Below, one piece after another: positions 9,208-18,639 of a DNA stretch of 64,000 nt; the stretch's first letter is position 1, and the number at the start of each line of letters is the position of its first letter. The stretch spans positions 62,001 through 126,000 of the forward strand of contig NZ_JAUFQJ010000013.1 in assembly GCF_030409685.1 (NCBI RefSeq). The letters run 5' to 3'. Source of the stretch: Ferruginibacter paludis. GTDB lineage: Bacteria; Bacteroidota; Bacteroidia; Chitinophagales; Chitinophagaceae. A program made the position numbers and the translations under genes. Below the pieces are notes generated by a model. The model had not been told where the DNA came from. It ran no database searches and worked only from the letters and a program-made list of their open reading frames with translations.

Positions 9208-9289
9208 TGTGTATGATTGTTGAATTGCAAGTTACACTATTTGATAAACTACTTCTGCGCCTTAACAATCAGATTGCGATAAAGATCCA

Positions 9290-9733
9290 TTACAATTTAT
9301 GATCAAATTCAAATGGCTTTGATTGCTGGTAGTTTTCATCATAACTCACAAAAAAATATAAATAGATAACGCGGCTCAGGCGCATGAGCCAAGGCTGTAT
9401 AACAACCAATAAAATTCCATTTAGGCCTAGCCAGTAAAAAATCCGGTTATCTTCTGTTGATACGCCTATCAGTACCAGCCAGGCTACGAAAGTAGCAACG
9501 GAAAGGGCTACTGCGAGGGCGTAGCTAACATAACCAGTACCAAACCAAAACCCCGGTTCCAGGTCAAATTTTTGTCCACATTCGGGGCATGTCTCGGGCA
9601 TATCCAGTATATAGTCGAGCTTTATTTTTTTAAAAGGATTTTTATGTGTAAACATTTCACCCCTGCGACACCTGGGGCAACGCATACCAAGAATACTCAA
9701 GAGATACCCGGGTTTCGGTCTTTTATTTTCCAT
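9290..9733 (-). CDS. DUF983 family membrane protein with zinc ribbon
   Basis: A 147-residue protein of the DUF983 family, whose function is unknown. The N-terminal half carries two CxxC pairs typical of a zinc ribbon (CPRCRRGEM near residue 19 and CPECGQKF near 50). Two hydrophobic segments (about 66-90 and 98-118) place the rest in the membrane. The ATG at 9733 is backed by a -7 box ending five bases upstream. Confidence 0.85.
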   Translation of the reverse strand: MENKRPKPGYLLSILGMRCPRCRRGEMFTHKNPFKKIKLDYILDMPETCPECGQKFDLEPGFWFGTGYVSYALAVALSVATFVAWLVLIGVSTEDNRIFYWLGLNGILLVVIQPWLMRLSRVIYLYFFVSYDENYQQSKPFEFDHKL

Positions 9734-9738
9734 GGCTG

Positions 9739-9746
9739 CAAAGTTA
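9739..9746 (-). promoter_or_regulatory. -7 promoter box of the DUF983 gene
   Basis: TAACTTTG on the minus strand matches TAnnTTTG. Only five bases lie between it and the ATG at 9733, implying an almost leaderless mRNA. Confidence 0.55.
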
Positions 9747-9825
9747 ATTAAAAACTACCAAGCCGGTCTGTAAACAAAGCATATACAATCAATAACGATA
9801 GTCAGCACTTATTGATAAAGAAACT

Positions 9826-11628
9826 TTATTGCAATTGCATCTTTTTTCTTTCCCCTATTTGCTGACGCCACATGGCATAATACAACCCTTTTTCTGTAAG
9901 CAAATTTTCGTGCGTACCTGTTTCTACAACATCCCCTTTTTCCAGTACATAAATTCTGTCGGCGTGCATGATGGTACTTAAACGGTGGGCTATTAAGATT
10001 GAGATTTGTTCTTTGGCAGAAGAAATTTCTTTAATGGTATTGGTAATTTCTTCTTCGGTCAAAGAGTCAAGCGCAGAAGTGGCTTCATCAAAAATCAGTA
10101 GGTGTGGTTTTCTTAACAATGCCCGCGCAATGGACAGACGTTGTTTTTCACCACCTGATAATTTTAACCCGCCTTCACCAATCATGGTATCAAGGCCTTT
10201 TTCAGCCCGCATGATTAAATTGGTGCAACTTGCTTTTTGTAACACATCATTCAAATCGTTGTCGGTAGCATTTGGATTTACAAACAACAGGTTTTCCTTA
10301 ATAGTACCGCTGAAGAGGTTGGTATCCTGCGTTACAAAACCTATCTGTTTTCTCAGGTCATCAAAATTGATTTTGGTTTCATCCAATCCATTGTATTCAA
10401 TCCTTCCTTCCTGCGGCCGGTACAAACCAACCAGCAATTTCATTAAGGTCGATTTACCACTGCCACTTGGTCCTACAAATGCAATCGTTTCGCCCACCTT
10501 CACATCGAAAGTAATTTTATCAATTGCTTTGTGACTGACAGTATTGTATTTAAAACTTACACCTTTAAAAGCCAGTTCATTGATTGTACCGAGTGGCTTG
10601 GGGTTAATTGCCGTGGGCTCCGGTGCCTTATTCATCAGCATATGAAAGTTATTTAAAGAGGCTTCAGCTTCCCGGTAGGAAAGAATGATAGTTCCAATTT
10701 CCTGCAGTGGACCGAATATAAAGAAGGAGTAAAAAGTAAGTGTTATCACCTCACCTGCTGTTAACTTATCCTGGAAAACCAGCCACAATAAAGTAAACAT
10801 AATTAACTGGCGAAGAAAGTTTACAAACGTGCCCTGGATAAAACTGAGCGTGCGGATGCTTTTTACTTTACGCAGTTCGAGACCAAGGATTTTATACGTG
10901 TTTTTATTTAACCGGTCTATCTCCTGGTTGGTTAATCCAAGGCTTTTTACCAGTTCAATATTTCTTAAAGATTCAGTGGTAGAGCCTGCCAATACGGTCG
11001 TTTCCTTTACAATGTTCTTTTGAATGATTTTTATTTTTTTACTCAGCAAACTGGTAAGCAATGCCAGCACGATCATTCCGCCAAGATAGATGGGCATAAT
11101 AGACCAATGTAATCTTACTGCATACACAGATACGAATATGATACCCACCAGCATACCAAACAACACATTGATAAACGAAATAATAAATTTCTCAGTATCC
11201 GACCTTACTTTTGAAAGGATAGACAAGGTCTCGCCGCTCCGTTGTTCCTCAAATTCCTGGTAAGGCAGTTTCATGGAATGCTGCAACCCGTCAGTAAAAA
11301 TTTTTGCGCCGAATTTCTGCACGATCACATTGCCAAAATAATCCTGGAAAGCCTTGGCAATTCTGGATACCATGGCCACACTGATTAAAATACCAAGCAT
11401 GCCCAGAACACCCCACACAAATTCTCCCTGGCTTCTGATTCCGCTTGAGTGAAACACTTTTTTTGCATCATAATCACCCGTTTCTTTTGGATGTGCAGCA
11501 TATTGATCGATCAGTTTCCCAAAAAAGAATGGATCAAGCATGGAGAAAATCTGGTTGATGGCTGCCAGTAAAAGCGCCAATGCAATCAGCCATTTATAAG
11601 GCTTTAAATAAGTAAGTAATATTTTCAT
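9826..11628 (-). CDS. ABC transporter, fused permease and ATPase
   Basis: A 600-residue half-transporter that works as a dimer in the inner membrane. The N-terminal exporter-type domain has about six membrane helices (15-330). The ATPase domain has Walker A GPSGSGKST near residue 384, the signature LSGGEKQR near 489 and Walker B LLIFDEATSALD near 503. It resembles lipid or multidrug exporters (MsbA/BmrA type); the substrate cannot be told. A 30-residue stretch after helix 1 (YAAHPKETGDYDAKKVFHSS) is a soluble insertion before the second helix. The glycosyltransferase cluster begins on the other side of a 195-base divergent gap. Confidence 0.9.
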   Translation of the reverse strand: MKILLTYLKPYKWLIALALLLAAINQIFSMLDPFFFGKLIDQYAAHPKETGDYDAKKVFHSSGIRSQGEFVWGVLGMLGILISVAMVSRIAKAFQDYFGNVIVQKFGAKIFTDGLQHSMKLPYQEFEEQRSGETLSILSKVRSDTEKFIISFINVLFGMLVGIIFVSVYAVRLHWSIMPIYLGGMIVLALLTSLLSKKIKIIQKNIVKETTVLAGSTTESLRNIELVKSLGLTNQEIDRLNKNTYKILGLELRKVKSIRTLSFIQGTFVNFLRQLIMFTLLWLVFQDKLTAGEVITLTFYSFFIFGPLQEIGTIILSYREAEASLNNFHMLMNKAPEPTAINPKPLGTINELAFKGVSFKYNTVSHKAIDKITFDVKVGETIAFVGPSGSGKSTLMKLLVGLYRPQEGRIEYNGLDETKINFDDLRKQIGFVTQDTNLFSGTIKENLLFVNPNATDNDLNDVLQKASCTNLIMRAEKGLDTMIGEGGLKLSGGEKQRLSIARALLRKPHLLIFDEATSALDSLTEEEITNTIKEISSAKEQISILIAHRLSTIMHADRIYVLEKGDVVETGTHENLLTEKGLYYAMWRQQIGERKKMQLQ

Positions 11629-11823
11629 GTATTGTATTGAAGCGTAAAATTGTATCGAAAAGTTTCAATGTGTCAAATATCGTACAAGTTCGGTAAAAAT
11701 GACAAGATAACAGGCGGGCAAAATATAACAGCAACCATTTTTAATGTAAACCAATTTTTGTTTGGACCGTAATCATCTTCTGTCAGAATAATTTCGGTTC
11801 TTTGAATTTGATAACTCACAAAC

Positions 11824-12705
11824 ATGAAAATTACAGGCGTTACCATTATTAAAAATGCGGTGAAAAATGATTACCCGGTAGTGGAGGCCATTACTTCTGT
11901 TCTACCCATGGTAGACGAAATGATTGTGAGCATTGATAAAGGCAACGATGGAACAGATGAGTTGATAAAAAGTATTGCTTCTGATAAAATAAGAATAGTT
12001 TACTCAACCTGGGATATGGCATTGAAGCAGGGCGGGCGTGTATATGCAATAGAAACGGATAAAGCTATCGCCCAGGTTTCGGCCGACACTGACTGGATAT
12101 TCTATATACAGGCGGATGAAGTGATTCATGAAAAATATCACCCGGTAATTACAGCTGCTGCAGAAAAATATGCTGACAATAAAAAAGTGCAGGGGTTGCT
12201 GTTTAAATACCTTCATTTTTATGCCACCTACGATTACGTTGGCGACAGCAGAAAGTGGTATAATTATGAAATCAGGATGATTAAAAATGACCGGCGAATT
12301 ACATCTTATAAAGATGCGCAGGGATTTAGAATGGGTGATAAAAAACTGGACGTGGTTTTAATTGATGCGGAAGTGTATCATTACGGCTGGGTAAAGGAAC
12401 CACATAAGATGCTGCAAAAACAAAAAAATACTGACCAGTATTATCTTAAAAAAGCCGATGAAAGCCATATGGCTATAAAAAGTTCTGAGGTATACGATTT
12501 TGAAAAAAATTATGATTCTCTGCGAAAGTTTACAGGCAGTCATCCTTCGGTAATGCTTCAGCGCATCAAAAGGAAAAACTGGCAGATAGAATTGGATATC
12601 AGCAAAAAGAAGTTTTCACTAAAACAAAAGTTATTGTTCTGGTTTGAGAAGAAGACAGGCAAGCGATTGTTTGATTTTAAAAATTACCGACGAGTAAAAG
12701 GATAA
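11824..12705 (+). CDS. glycosyltransferase family 2 protein
   Basis: A 293-residue cytoplasmic glycosyltransferase with a GT-A fold. The N-terminus ITGVTIIKNAVKNDYPVVEAI resembles family 2 enzymes acting on surface polysaccharides. A DxD-like metal and nucleotide-sugar site is seen as QADEVIH near residue 97. The C-terminal 60 residues are basic and may associate with the membrane. It converges with the next glycosyltransferase with 8 bases between the stops. Donor and acceptor sugars cannot be read. Confidence 0.8.
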   Translation: MKITGVTIIKNAVKNDYPVVEAITSVLPMVDEMIVSIDKGNDGTDELIKSIASDKIRIVYSTWDMALKQGGRVYAIETDKAIAQVSADTDWIFYIQADEVIHEKYHPVITAAAEKYADNKKVQGLLFKYLHFYATYDYVGDSRKWYNYEIRMIKNDRRITSYKDAQGFRMGDKKLDVVLIDAEVYHYGWVKEPHKMLQKQKNTDQYYLKKADESHMAIKSSEVYDFEKNYDSLRKFTGSHPSVMLQRIKRKNWQIELDISKKKFSLKQKLLFWFEKKTGKRLFDFKNYRRVKG

Positions 12706-12713
12706 AATTTATT

Positions 12714-13598
12714 TTAACGACCCGGCCCGGCATTCTGCATATCATCAATTTGCCCCATGTTGTTTTGTTTATAGTCATTGTACCCCAGGCGAACATATTT
12801 CCAAATCTGCCAGATATTTCTGCTATAAAAAAAAGCTATTTTTAGCCGGGTATTCAGGTCAGCTCTAAGCTGCCCAACATGCGGTAAATTTTGGTTTTCA
12901 AATTTTTTAATCAGGTAAAAAGTATTTCTTACCATGTAATAATACCGTACAGGTGAATGTATTACCTTTTTCTTTTTAACAAGAAAAAGTGATTTGATTG
13001 AAGCATTGTATACGGTATTACCCAGGTTATGTAAAAGTAAAATATTGTTGTATTGGATCGTTTTGTATCCCGCAGCTATTACCCGTATGCAATAATCGTG
13101 ATCTACTAAATCAATAAACAGTGCTTCATCGAACGAACCAATTTTTTTAAAGGTTTGCAAGTTTAACAAGGAGCCGGAAGTTATCAGCCGGATATTTTCT
13201 TCATACCGGCAGGTTGGTGATGGGCCGGAATTGTCCCGTTCATATGCCAAACCAAACATCGCAACGGTATCCATTGCCGTACACTGGTTTGCACAACCCA
13301 GGTATTTTATAAAATCACCTTCCGAAAAACTTGAATCCTGGTCCATTGTCAGCAGCCAGTCAAAGCCATCCGTGATGGCCAGGCTACAGGCCTCATTCAA
13401 CCTTTTGGAAAGGCCCATGTTTACTCCATCCTGGTAATATTCAATTTTGGTAAGACTTTGCAATTCATCTCTGAAGTTATTTCCGGTTTCGGTATTATCG
13501 AAAACATAGAGTTTTTGTACGTAATTGTAGTAGGTATGAATATTGGCTAAGCAAGACTTATCAGGATGATATAAAATAATAGCCGCAGCAATTTTCAT
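12714..13598 (-). CDS. glycosyltransferase family 2, rhamnosyltransferase-like
   Basis: A 294-residue GT-A enzyme. The opening AAAIILYHPDKSCLANI and the motif LLTMDQDSSF (near residue 84, supplying the DxD-type metal site) resemble RfbF/WbbL-type rhamnosyltransferases. LVDHDYCIRVIAAGYK near 165 is a typical acceptor-side element. It probably adds a sugar to a surface polysaccharide or O-antigen; a rhamnose donor is only a family guess. The gene order is mixed, so it is likely transcribed on its own. Confidence 0.78.
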   Translation of the reverse strand: MKIAAAIILYHPDKSCLANIHTYYNYVQKLYVFDNTETGNNFRDELQSLTKIEYYQDGVNMGLSKRLNEACSLAITDGFDWLLTMDQDSSFSEGDFIKYLGCANQCTAMDTVAMFGLAYERDNSGPSPTCRYEENIRLITSGSLLNLQTFKKIGSFDEALFIDLVDHDYCIRVIAAGYKTIQYNNILLLHNLGNTVYNASIKSLFLVKKKKVIHSPVRYYYMVRNTFYLIKKFENQNLPHVGQLRADLNTRLKIAFFYSRNIWQIWKYVRLGYNDYKQNNMGQIDDMQNAGPGR

Positions 13599-13679
13599 GA
13601 ATATAAATTTTATCTGATATAAGCTGCAGCAGGTGCTTGTTTCCGCATTTGTGAAGGCAGTAAAAGCATCGTCACTAAT

Positions 13680-14600
13680 TTACATTTCTTTTTCAGCCCT
13701 CGATCTTTTCCTGATTTCATTTAACTGACTCAATTCACTTTTTTTTGAAAACCTGTAAATATCTTTTTTGTTCCTGATTAAAAACCAGAACAAAGGCCAG
13801 GTAAAACTGCCCTTTTTTTTCTGGAGATGTAAATTATAAAATTGTTTGTAGAATAATTTTTGTTTTTCTAATTCATTATTTTTAAGCAATTCAAGCCCTT
13901 GTAATTCCTTTATGAATTGCCCATGTCTTGTGTTAAAGCTTCTTGAACCGGCTACTTTTTCAATGTAACTTGGGGTGATATTTTTAGTATGTTGCCGGTA
14001 TAACGTTAGCTTTTCATCCAAATATTTTATGCCATTTAGGTTTGAAGCTTGAACGGCAATCCACCAGTCATGAAAATGTTCTTCGGGTATTGGTAAGGCC
14101 AAATTCAATAACTCCCTTGTGGCCATCATGGAATGCCCGGATACCGCATTGTCAACACTAAAGCCTTTTGAATCCATTACATCCTGTAACTTCCTGAAGT
14201 CAGATAAATTTTTATTGAGGGAATTGCCTTTAGCATCAACCAGTTTGCTGTCACTATAAACCAATGAATAACTACCAATTGAATTAAATAATCTCTCTAC
14301 CTTCCTTGGCAGCCAGTAATCATCCTGGTCTGAAAAACAAATAAAACGGCCATTGGACAAAGCAGCGGCGACCCCAATATTTCTCTGTAAGCCTACATTT
14401 TTTTCATTGAAATTGATAGTGATTTTTGGATTGCTGGTGTATTTTTTTAAAATATTGCTGGTTTTATCTGTTGATGCGTCATCTGAAATGATGATTTCAA
14501 TATTAGGGTATGTTTGGTGCAACAGAGATTGTATCTGTTCTTCCAGATAATCCGCACCGTTATATGTGCATAAGAGTATAGATATTAACGGATGGTTCAT
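13680..14600 (-). CDS. glycosyltransferase family 2 protein
   Basis: A 306-residue GT-A enzyme with the standard family 2 start SILLCTYNGADYLEEQIQSL, the nucleotide-binding IIISDDASTDKT near 35-46, and the metal-binding SDQDDYW near 93. It closely resembles the divergently transcribed neighbour at 14736 in length and in the motifs YPNIE, DQDDYW and HDWW, so the pair looks like an inverted duplication. The C-terminal 60 residues are basic. Likely role: surface polysaccharide assembly. Confidence 0.83.
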   Translation of the reverse strand: MNHPLISILLCTYNGADYLEEQIQSLLHQTYPNIEIIISDDASTDKTSNILKKYTSNPKITINFNEKNVGLQRNIGVAAALSNGRFICFSDQDDYWLPRKVERLFNSIGSYSLVYSDSKLVDAKGNSLNKNLSDFRKLQDVMDSKGFSVDNAVSGHSMMATRELLNLALPIPEEHFHDWWIAVQASNLNGIKYLDEKLTLYRQHTKNITPSYIEKVAGSRSFNTRHGQFIKELQGLELLKNNELEKQKLFYKQFYNLHLQKKKGSFTWPLFWFLIRNKKDIYRFSKKSELSQLNEIRKRSRAEKEM

Positions 14601-14661
14601 TAAGAGTATTGTTTATTACTGTTTTGTTAAAAGGTTCAAAGAAACATCACCCTACTATTAT

Positions 14662-14669
14662 TATTTTTG
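14662..14669 (+). promoter_or_regulatory. -7 promoter box of the glycosyltransferase at 14736
   Basis: TATTTTTG matches TAnnTTTG completely in the gap between the two divergent glycosyltransferases. The leader to the GTG start at 14736 would be about 60 bases. No clear -33 element. Confidence 0.45.
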
Positions 14670-14735
14670 CAATAGCAGTTGCGTTTTAGCTAATCCAATG
14701 TAGCAGCCAGGCAATCTAAGTAAATATAATTTATC

Positions 14736-15707
14736 GTGAATATCAATCAATCTGAGACTCAAAATCATGTCAATTCGGAATTCCCACTCGTTTCGATTGT
14801 AATGGCTACTTACAATGGAAATAAATACCTAGCCCAGCAAATGGAGTCAATCGTTGCTCAATCTTATCCGAATATTGAAGTTATTATTGTTGACGATCGA
14901 AGCACCGACGACACCGTTGAAATTCTACAACGTTTTCAGCAACAATATTCATTCCTAAAAATAATCCGGAATGAAGTTAATCTTGGCTACATTAAAAATT
15001 TTGAAAAAGGCTGTTTGCTGGCAAACGGTGAATTGATTGCTTTGTGCGACCAGGATGATTACTGGCATAGCGATAAAATAAAAAACATGCAGGCTGCCAT
15101 CGGTAATTATCCGCTCATCTACTGCGACTCCATTTTATGCGACGAGCACCTTAAGCCGCTCGGAGTAAACATATCTGACCGGGTAAACTCTATTGATTTT
15201 AATAGCTGTTTGCAGCAGGTTGTATTTTGCAGGATTTACGGTCATGCTACACTGATGACTAAATTTTTTCTTCAGCAGGCGGTGCCATTTTTAGAAGTTA
15301 TACCACACGACTGGTGGTTGTGCTATAGGGCAACATTTTATGGCGGAATAAAATACTTACCAGAACAACTGGTCAGCTACCGGCAGCACGCAGCTAATAT
15401 TTTTGGAGTGGTAGGCAGCAAAAGCCGCAAGCATAACAAAATTAATAAGGCGGAAAGAAACAGGCTTGAAATGAGCCGCATCCGTACCAGGATGAATGCT
15501 TTTTACAATGCCTGCCCGGATGCGCTGGTTAAAGAAAAAGCAGTGTTGAAAAAACTGGTAAAAACTTACCAGAATTTTTCCCTGGTCAATAATTTTCAAC
15601 GGATGATGCTGTTTTTCAAATACCAGGATCAATTCCTGGCGTCAAAAAAACGTTCTGCAATCAGGCGTTATTTGTTTTGCCTCAAGATGTTCGTGATAAT
15701 AAAATAA
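14736..15707 (+). CDS. glycosyltransferase family 2 protein
   Basis: A 323-residue GT-A glycosyltransferase: VSIVMATYNGNKYLAQQMES, VIIVDDRSTDDT near 52, CDQDDYW near 109 and HDWWLCYRA near 191. It is the likely paralogue of the gene on the opposite strand at 13680-14600. The frame begins with GTG at 14736, about 18 residues before the core fold; no in-frame ATG exists before the conserved strand, so GTG is the probable start. It ends 6 bases from the convergent GT4 gene. Confidence 0.83.
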   Translation: MNINQSETQNHVNSEFPLVSIVMATYNGNKYLAQQMESIVAQSYPNIEVIIVDDRSTDDTVEILQRFQQQYSFLKIIRNEVNLGYIKNFEKGCLLANGELIALCDQDDYWHSDKIKNMQAAIGNYPLIYCDSILCDEHLKPLGVNISDRVNSIDFNSCLQQVVFCRIYGHATLMTKFFLQQAVPFLEVIPHDWWLCYRATFYGGIKYLPEQLVSYRQHAANIFGVVGSKSRKHNKINKAERNRLEMSRIRTRMNAFYNACPDALVKEKAVLKKLVKTYQNFSLVNNFQRMMLFFKYQDQFLASKKRSAIRRYLFCLKMFVIIK

Positions 15708-15713
15708 CATCAC

Positions 15714-16772
15714 TCAATATAAACTGCGGTAAATATTCAGGTATTCTGCAGCCGCATTGGGCCAGCTAAACATGGCTGCTCTTTTTTTTATTTTTTCAGC
15801 AGCGTTGCTGTTTTTGTAATGCTGCAATCCTTCCTTTACTGTCTGTTGCATAGCCTCTTTTTCAAATGATGGAAAATAGTAACAAACGTCTCCGCCAATT
15901 TCAGGCAGGGAGGTAAGCTGCGAAAGAAAAATGGGTACGCCAAAATACATAGCTTCCACAACCGGAGCACCAAAGCCCTCTGTTAATGAGGGGAATAAAA
16001 ATGCTTCACAATTTTTCATGTACCACTGCTTATCATTTTCAGTAACAGGGCCTGTAAAGACGAGCCTTTTCTCCACTCCGTATTTTATAGCTATACTAAT
16101 AATTTCCTGTTTGTAAGATTCACTGGCAGTAATGCCTCCAATTACCAATAACCTGTCGTTACCAACAAGCAAGGCTGGTAACACATGGAAATTCTTTTTT
16201 TTCATGATGGTGGCCAACGTAAAATAATAGGGCGCTGCCGGTTTTATCGAAGGTGTTTGCAACGGATAAATTTCCCTTATAGTGCACCCGTTGTACACTA
16301 CTGAATTAGGCTTGTTGGTAAAGTCAATATATTGCTTCACATCGTTGCTGGTAAAGTTGGAGATAAAGGCCACATGATTTGCCCTGCGTATTTTTTTTTC
16401 AACCTGTTGGATATAACGCTTTTTTTTAGCCGCACTCTTGTCTGCGTTGTGCATAACATTGATGTCGTGTATGGTAAGAACTACCGGTAATTTATTTTTT
16501 AAAGGATAATAGTCGCTGTCCTGGTGCAATGAATGCCAAATGGAAAACTTTTTTAGTGACGGCATTACCAATTTATGATAAGAGTGCTGAAAAAGATAAT
16601 CCTGGTCGTTTCCAAAAGCGCCATTTTGTTCTTTAGGCAAAAAAAAACACAATTCTTCTGAATCGGGATGAACAACTTTTTGCAGGGCCGGCACAAGATT
16701 GATGCAATAACTGTGAAGCCCTGTATGGGGATATTTCATGCGTTCACAGTCGATGATGATTTTTTTAGACAT
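15714..16772 (-). CDS. glycosyltransferase family 4 (GT-B) protein
   Basis: A 352-residue GT-B glycosyltransferase, unlike its four GT-A neighbours. The C-terminal half shows the family 4 donor-binding region: YYFTLATIMKKKN, RLVFTGPVTEND, and the E-x7-E motif in LTEGFGAPVVEAMYFGVP near residue 265-280. The N-terminal acceptor domain begins IIIDCERMKYPHTGLHSY. It probably transfers a hexose or mannose-type sugar to a growing surface glycan. Donor identity is unknown. Confidence 0.85.
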   Translation of the reverse strand: MSKKIIIDCERMKYPHTGLHSYCINLVPALQKVVHPDSEELCFFLPKEQNGAFGNDQDYLFQHSYHKLVMPSLKKFSIWHSLHQDSDYYPLKNKLPVVLTIHDINVMHNADKSAAKKKRYIQQVEKKIRRANHVAFISNFTSNDVKQYIDFTNKPNSVVYNGCTIREIYPLQTPSIKPAAPYYFTLATIMKKKNFHVLPALLVGNDRLLVIGGITASESYKQEIISIAIKYGVEKRLVFTGPVTENDKQWYMKNCEAFLFPSLTEGFGAPVVEAMYFGVPIFLSQLTSLPEIGGDVCYYFPSFEKEAMQQTVKEGLQHYKNSNAAEKIKKRAAMFSWPNAAAEYLNIYRSLY

Positions 16773-16888
16773 GTTTTATTGTTGTTTTCCGGACGCTTAC
16801 AAAAATGCCCATACCAGTTTATCTATTTTCTATACGCCACGGCGATTGAATGCCTGATTTGAGGATTCACAATTTATGATTCACCACG

Positions 16889-18436
16889 TTACCCACCCCA
16901 ACCTTCTCTGTCCAGGCTCCGGTATTGTATTGCCTCGGCAAGGTGCTCTGCTTTGATGTCTTCACTTCCCGAAAGGTCTGCAATGGTTCTGCTTACTTTT
17001 AAAATCCTGTCATACGCACGGGCTGATAAATTTAGTTTTTCCATAGCAATTTTCAACAGGTTTTGACTGGCAGTATTTATAATACAAATTTCTTTCAGCA
17101 TTTTGCTGCTCATCTGGGCATTGGAATAAACGCCTTCATTGTTTTTATACCTTTCTTCCTGTATCTCCCTTGCTTTTATAACCCTTGCCCGTATACTGTC
17201 GCTTTTTTCAAATTGCCTTGTGCTGGATAGTTCACTAAACGCTACTGGGGTTACTTCTACATGCAGGTCAATCCTGTCAAGCAATGGTCCCGAAATTTTG
17301 TTAAGGTATTTTTGTACAGCTCCAGGTGGGCAGGTGCAGGGTTTTTCCGGGTGATTAAAATAGCCACAGGGGCAAGGGTTCATACTGGCGATTAGCATAA
17401 AGCTGGCTGGAAATTCCAATGCAATTTTTGCCCTGCTAATGGTCACTTTTCTTTCTTCCATCGGTTGCCGCATTACTTCCAGCACCGTTCTTTTAAACTC
17501 AGGTAATTCATCTAAAAATAACACACCGTTATGTGCCAGTGAAATTTCTCCGGGTTGAGGATTACCGCCGCCCCCGACCAAAGCCACGTCACTAATAGTA
17601 TGATGCGGGCTCCGGTAAGGCCTTTTAGAAATTAACGTTGCGTTTTCCGGCAGCTTGCCCGCCACGCTGTGAATCTTGGTTGTTTCCAAAGCCTCATGTA
17701 GTGAAAGCGGTGGCAGTATCGTTGGTAAACGCTTTGCCAGCATGGTTTTACCGGCACCAGGCGGGCCAATTAAAATGGCATTGTGGCCACCCGCCGCGGC
17801 TATCTCCAACGCACGCTTGATATTTTCCTGGCCTTTTACATCACAAAAATCAATGTCAAAATCACTTTGCGCATAGGCAAATTCTTCCCTTGTATTTACG
17901 ATGATGGGTTGTAATGTAGTTTCATCTTTAAAAAAATCAATTACTTCATTCAGGTGGCTAACTCCATAAACCAGCAGGTTATTCACCATCGCTGCTTCGC
18001 GGGCATTTTGTTTAGGTACAATCAGGCCTTTAAAATTTTCTTTTCTTGCCTGGATGGCTATTGGCAAAGCACCTTTGATAGACCTGACAGAACCGTCTAA
18101 GCTCAGTTCTCCCATGATCACATAGTCTGTTAATTTTTCAGGATTAATCAGTTGCTCACTTGCCCCGAGTGTGCCCATTGCTATCGGCAGGTCAAAGGCA
18201 GTACCGCTTTTACGAATATCGGCCGGGGCTAAATTTACAATCAGTCTTGTACGCGGCATAAAATAACCATTGTCTTTAATGGCGCTTTCTACCCTCAATA
18301 GACTTTCTTTTACAGCGCCATCCGGCAGGCCTACAATGATGGCGTCAGACTTACCCTGGTTATTGATATTGACTTCTACCGCAATGGTAATTGCTTCTAC
18401 GCCATAAACAGCGCTGCCATATGTTTTAACCAGCAT
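16889..18436 (-). CDS. comM: YifB/ComM family Mg chelatase-like AAA+ ATPase
   Basis: A 515-residue protein of the ComM family; in Vibrio, ComM is a hexameric helicase that promotes branch migration during natural transformation. In order: an N-terminal ChlI/Lon-like domain (DAIIVGLPDGAVKESLLRVESA), Walker A GPPGAGKTMLAKRLP near 220, a Walker B region (GVLFLDELPEF), a Cys-rich loop (NPCPCGYF...CTCPPG) and a C-terminal lid (LSARAYDRILKVSRTIADL). The open frame reaches a TTG at 18481, but the ATG at 18436 gives the standard MLVKTYGSAVYGVEA start. Confidence 0.92.
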   Translation of the reverse strand: MLVKTYGSAVYGVEAITIAVEVNINNQGKSDAIIVGLPDGAVKESLLRVESAIKDNGYFMPRTRLIVNLAPADIRKSGTAFDLPIAMGTLGASEQLINPEKLTDYVIMGELSLDGSVRSIKGALPIAIQARKENFKGLIVPKQNAREAAMVNNLLVYGVSHLNEVIDFFKDETTLQPIIVNTREEFAYAQSDFDIDFCDVKGQENIKRALEIAAAGGHNAILIGPPGAGKTMLAKRLPTILPPLSLHEALETTKIHSVAGKLPENATLISKRPYRSPHHTISDVALVGGGGNPQPGEISLAHNGVLFLDELPEFKRTVLEVMRQPMEERKVTISRAKIALEFPASFMLIASMNPCPCGYFNHPEKPCTCPPGAVQKYLNKISGPLLDRIDLHVEVTPVAFSELSSTRQFEKSDSIRARVIKAREIQEERYKNNEGVYSNAQMSSKMLKEICIINTASQNLLKIAMEKLNLSARAYDRILKVSRTIADLSGSEDIKAEHLAEAIQYRSLDREGWGG

Positions 18437-18639
18437 GGGTGAATGATTAAGGATTTGATAAATGGAATGAAAGATAAGCAATACATTTTTTAAATGCTAT
18501 AGGTTTACACTTCAAATAAAACATTGAGCAGATAAATTGATTGCTGTGTTTACGATCAATAGTATTGTTTAGTTGAAGTGTGCGACGCCTGTGAAGTTTG
18601 ATTGTAATACAGAAGCCGGGTTCAAAAATATCAACACAT

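Noticed and set aside
9968..10534. 188-codon open frame antisense to the ABC transporter ATPase domain
   Set aside because: Shadow of a well-conserved coding strand; low-complexity translation rich in Ser and no family features.
18507..18581. 9-base inverted repeat (ACACTTCAA / TTGAAGTGT) in the gap downstream of the MsbA-like gene region
   Set aside because: The arms are 57 bases apart in an AT-rich gap without T-run, promoter link or conservation evidence; chance is sufficient.
18600..18630. A GGGTTCAAA stretch resembling a tRNA T-loop
   Set aside because: No matching D-arm, anticodon arm or acceptor stem is present around it.
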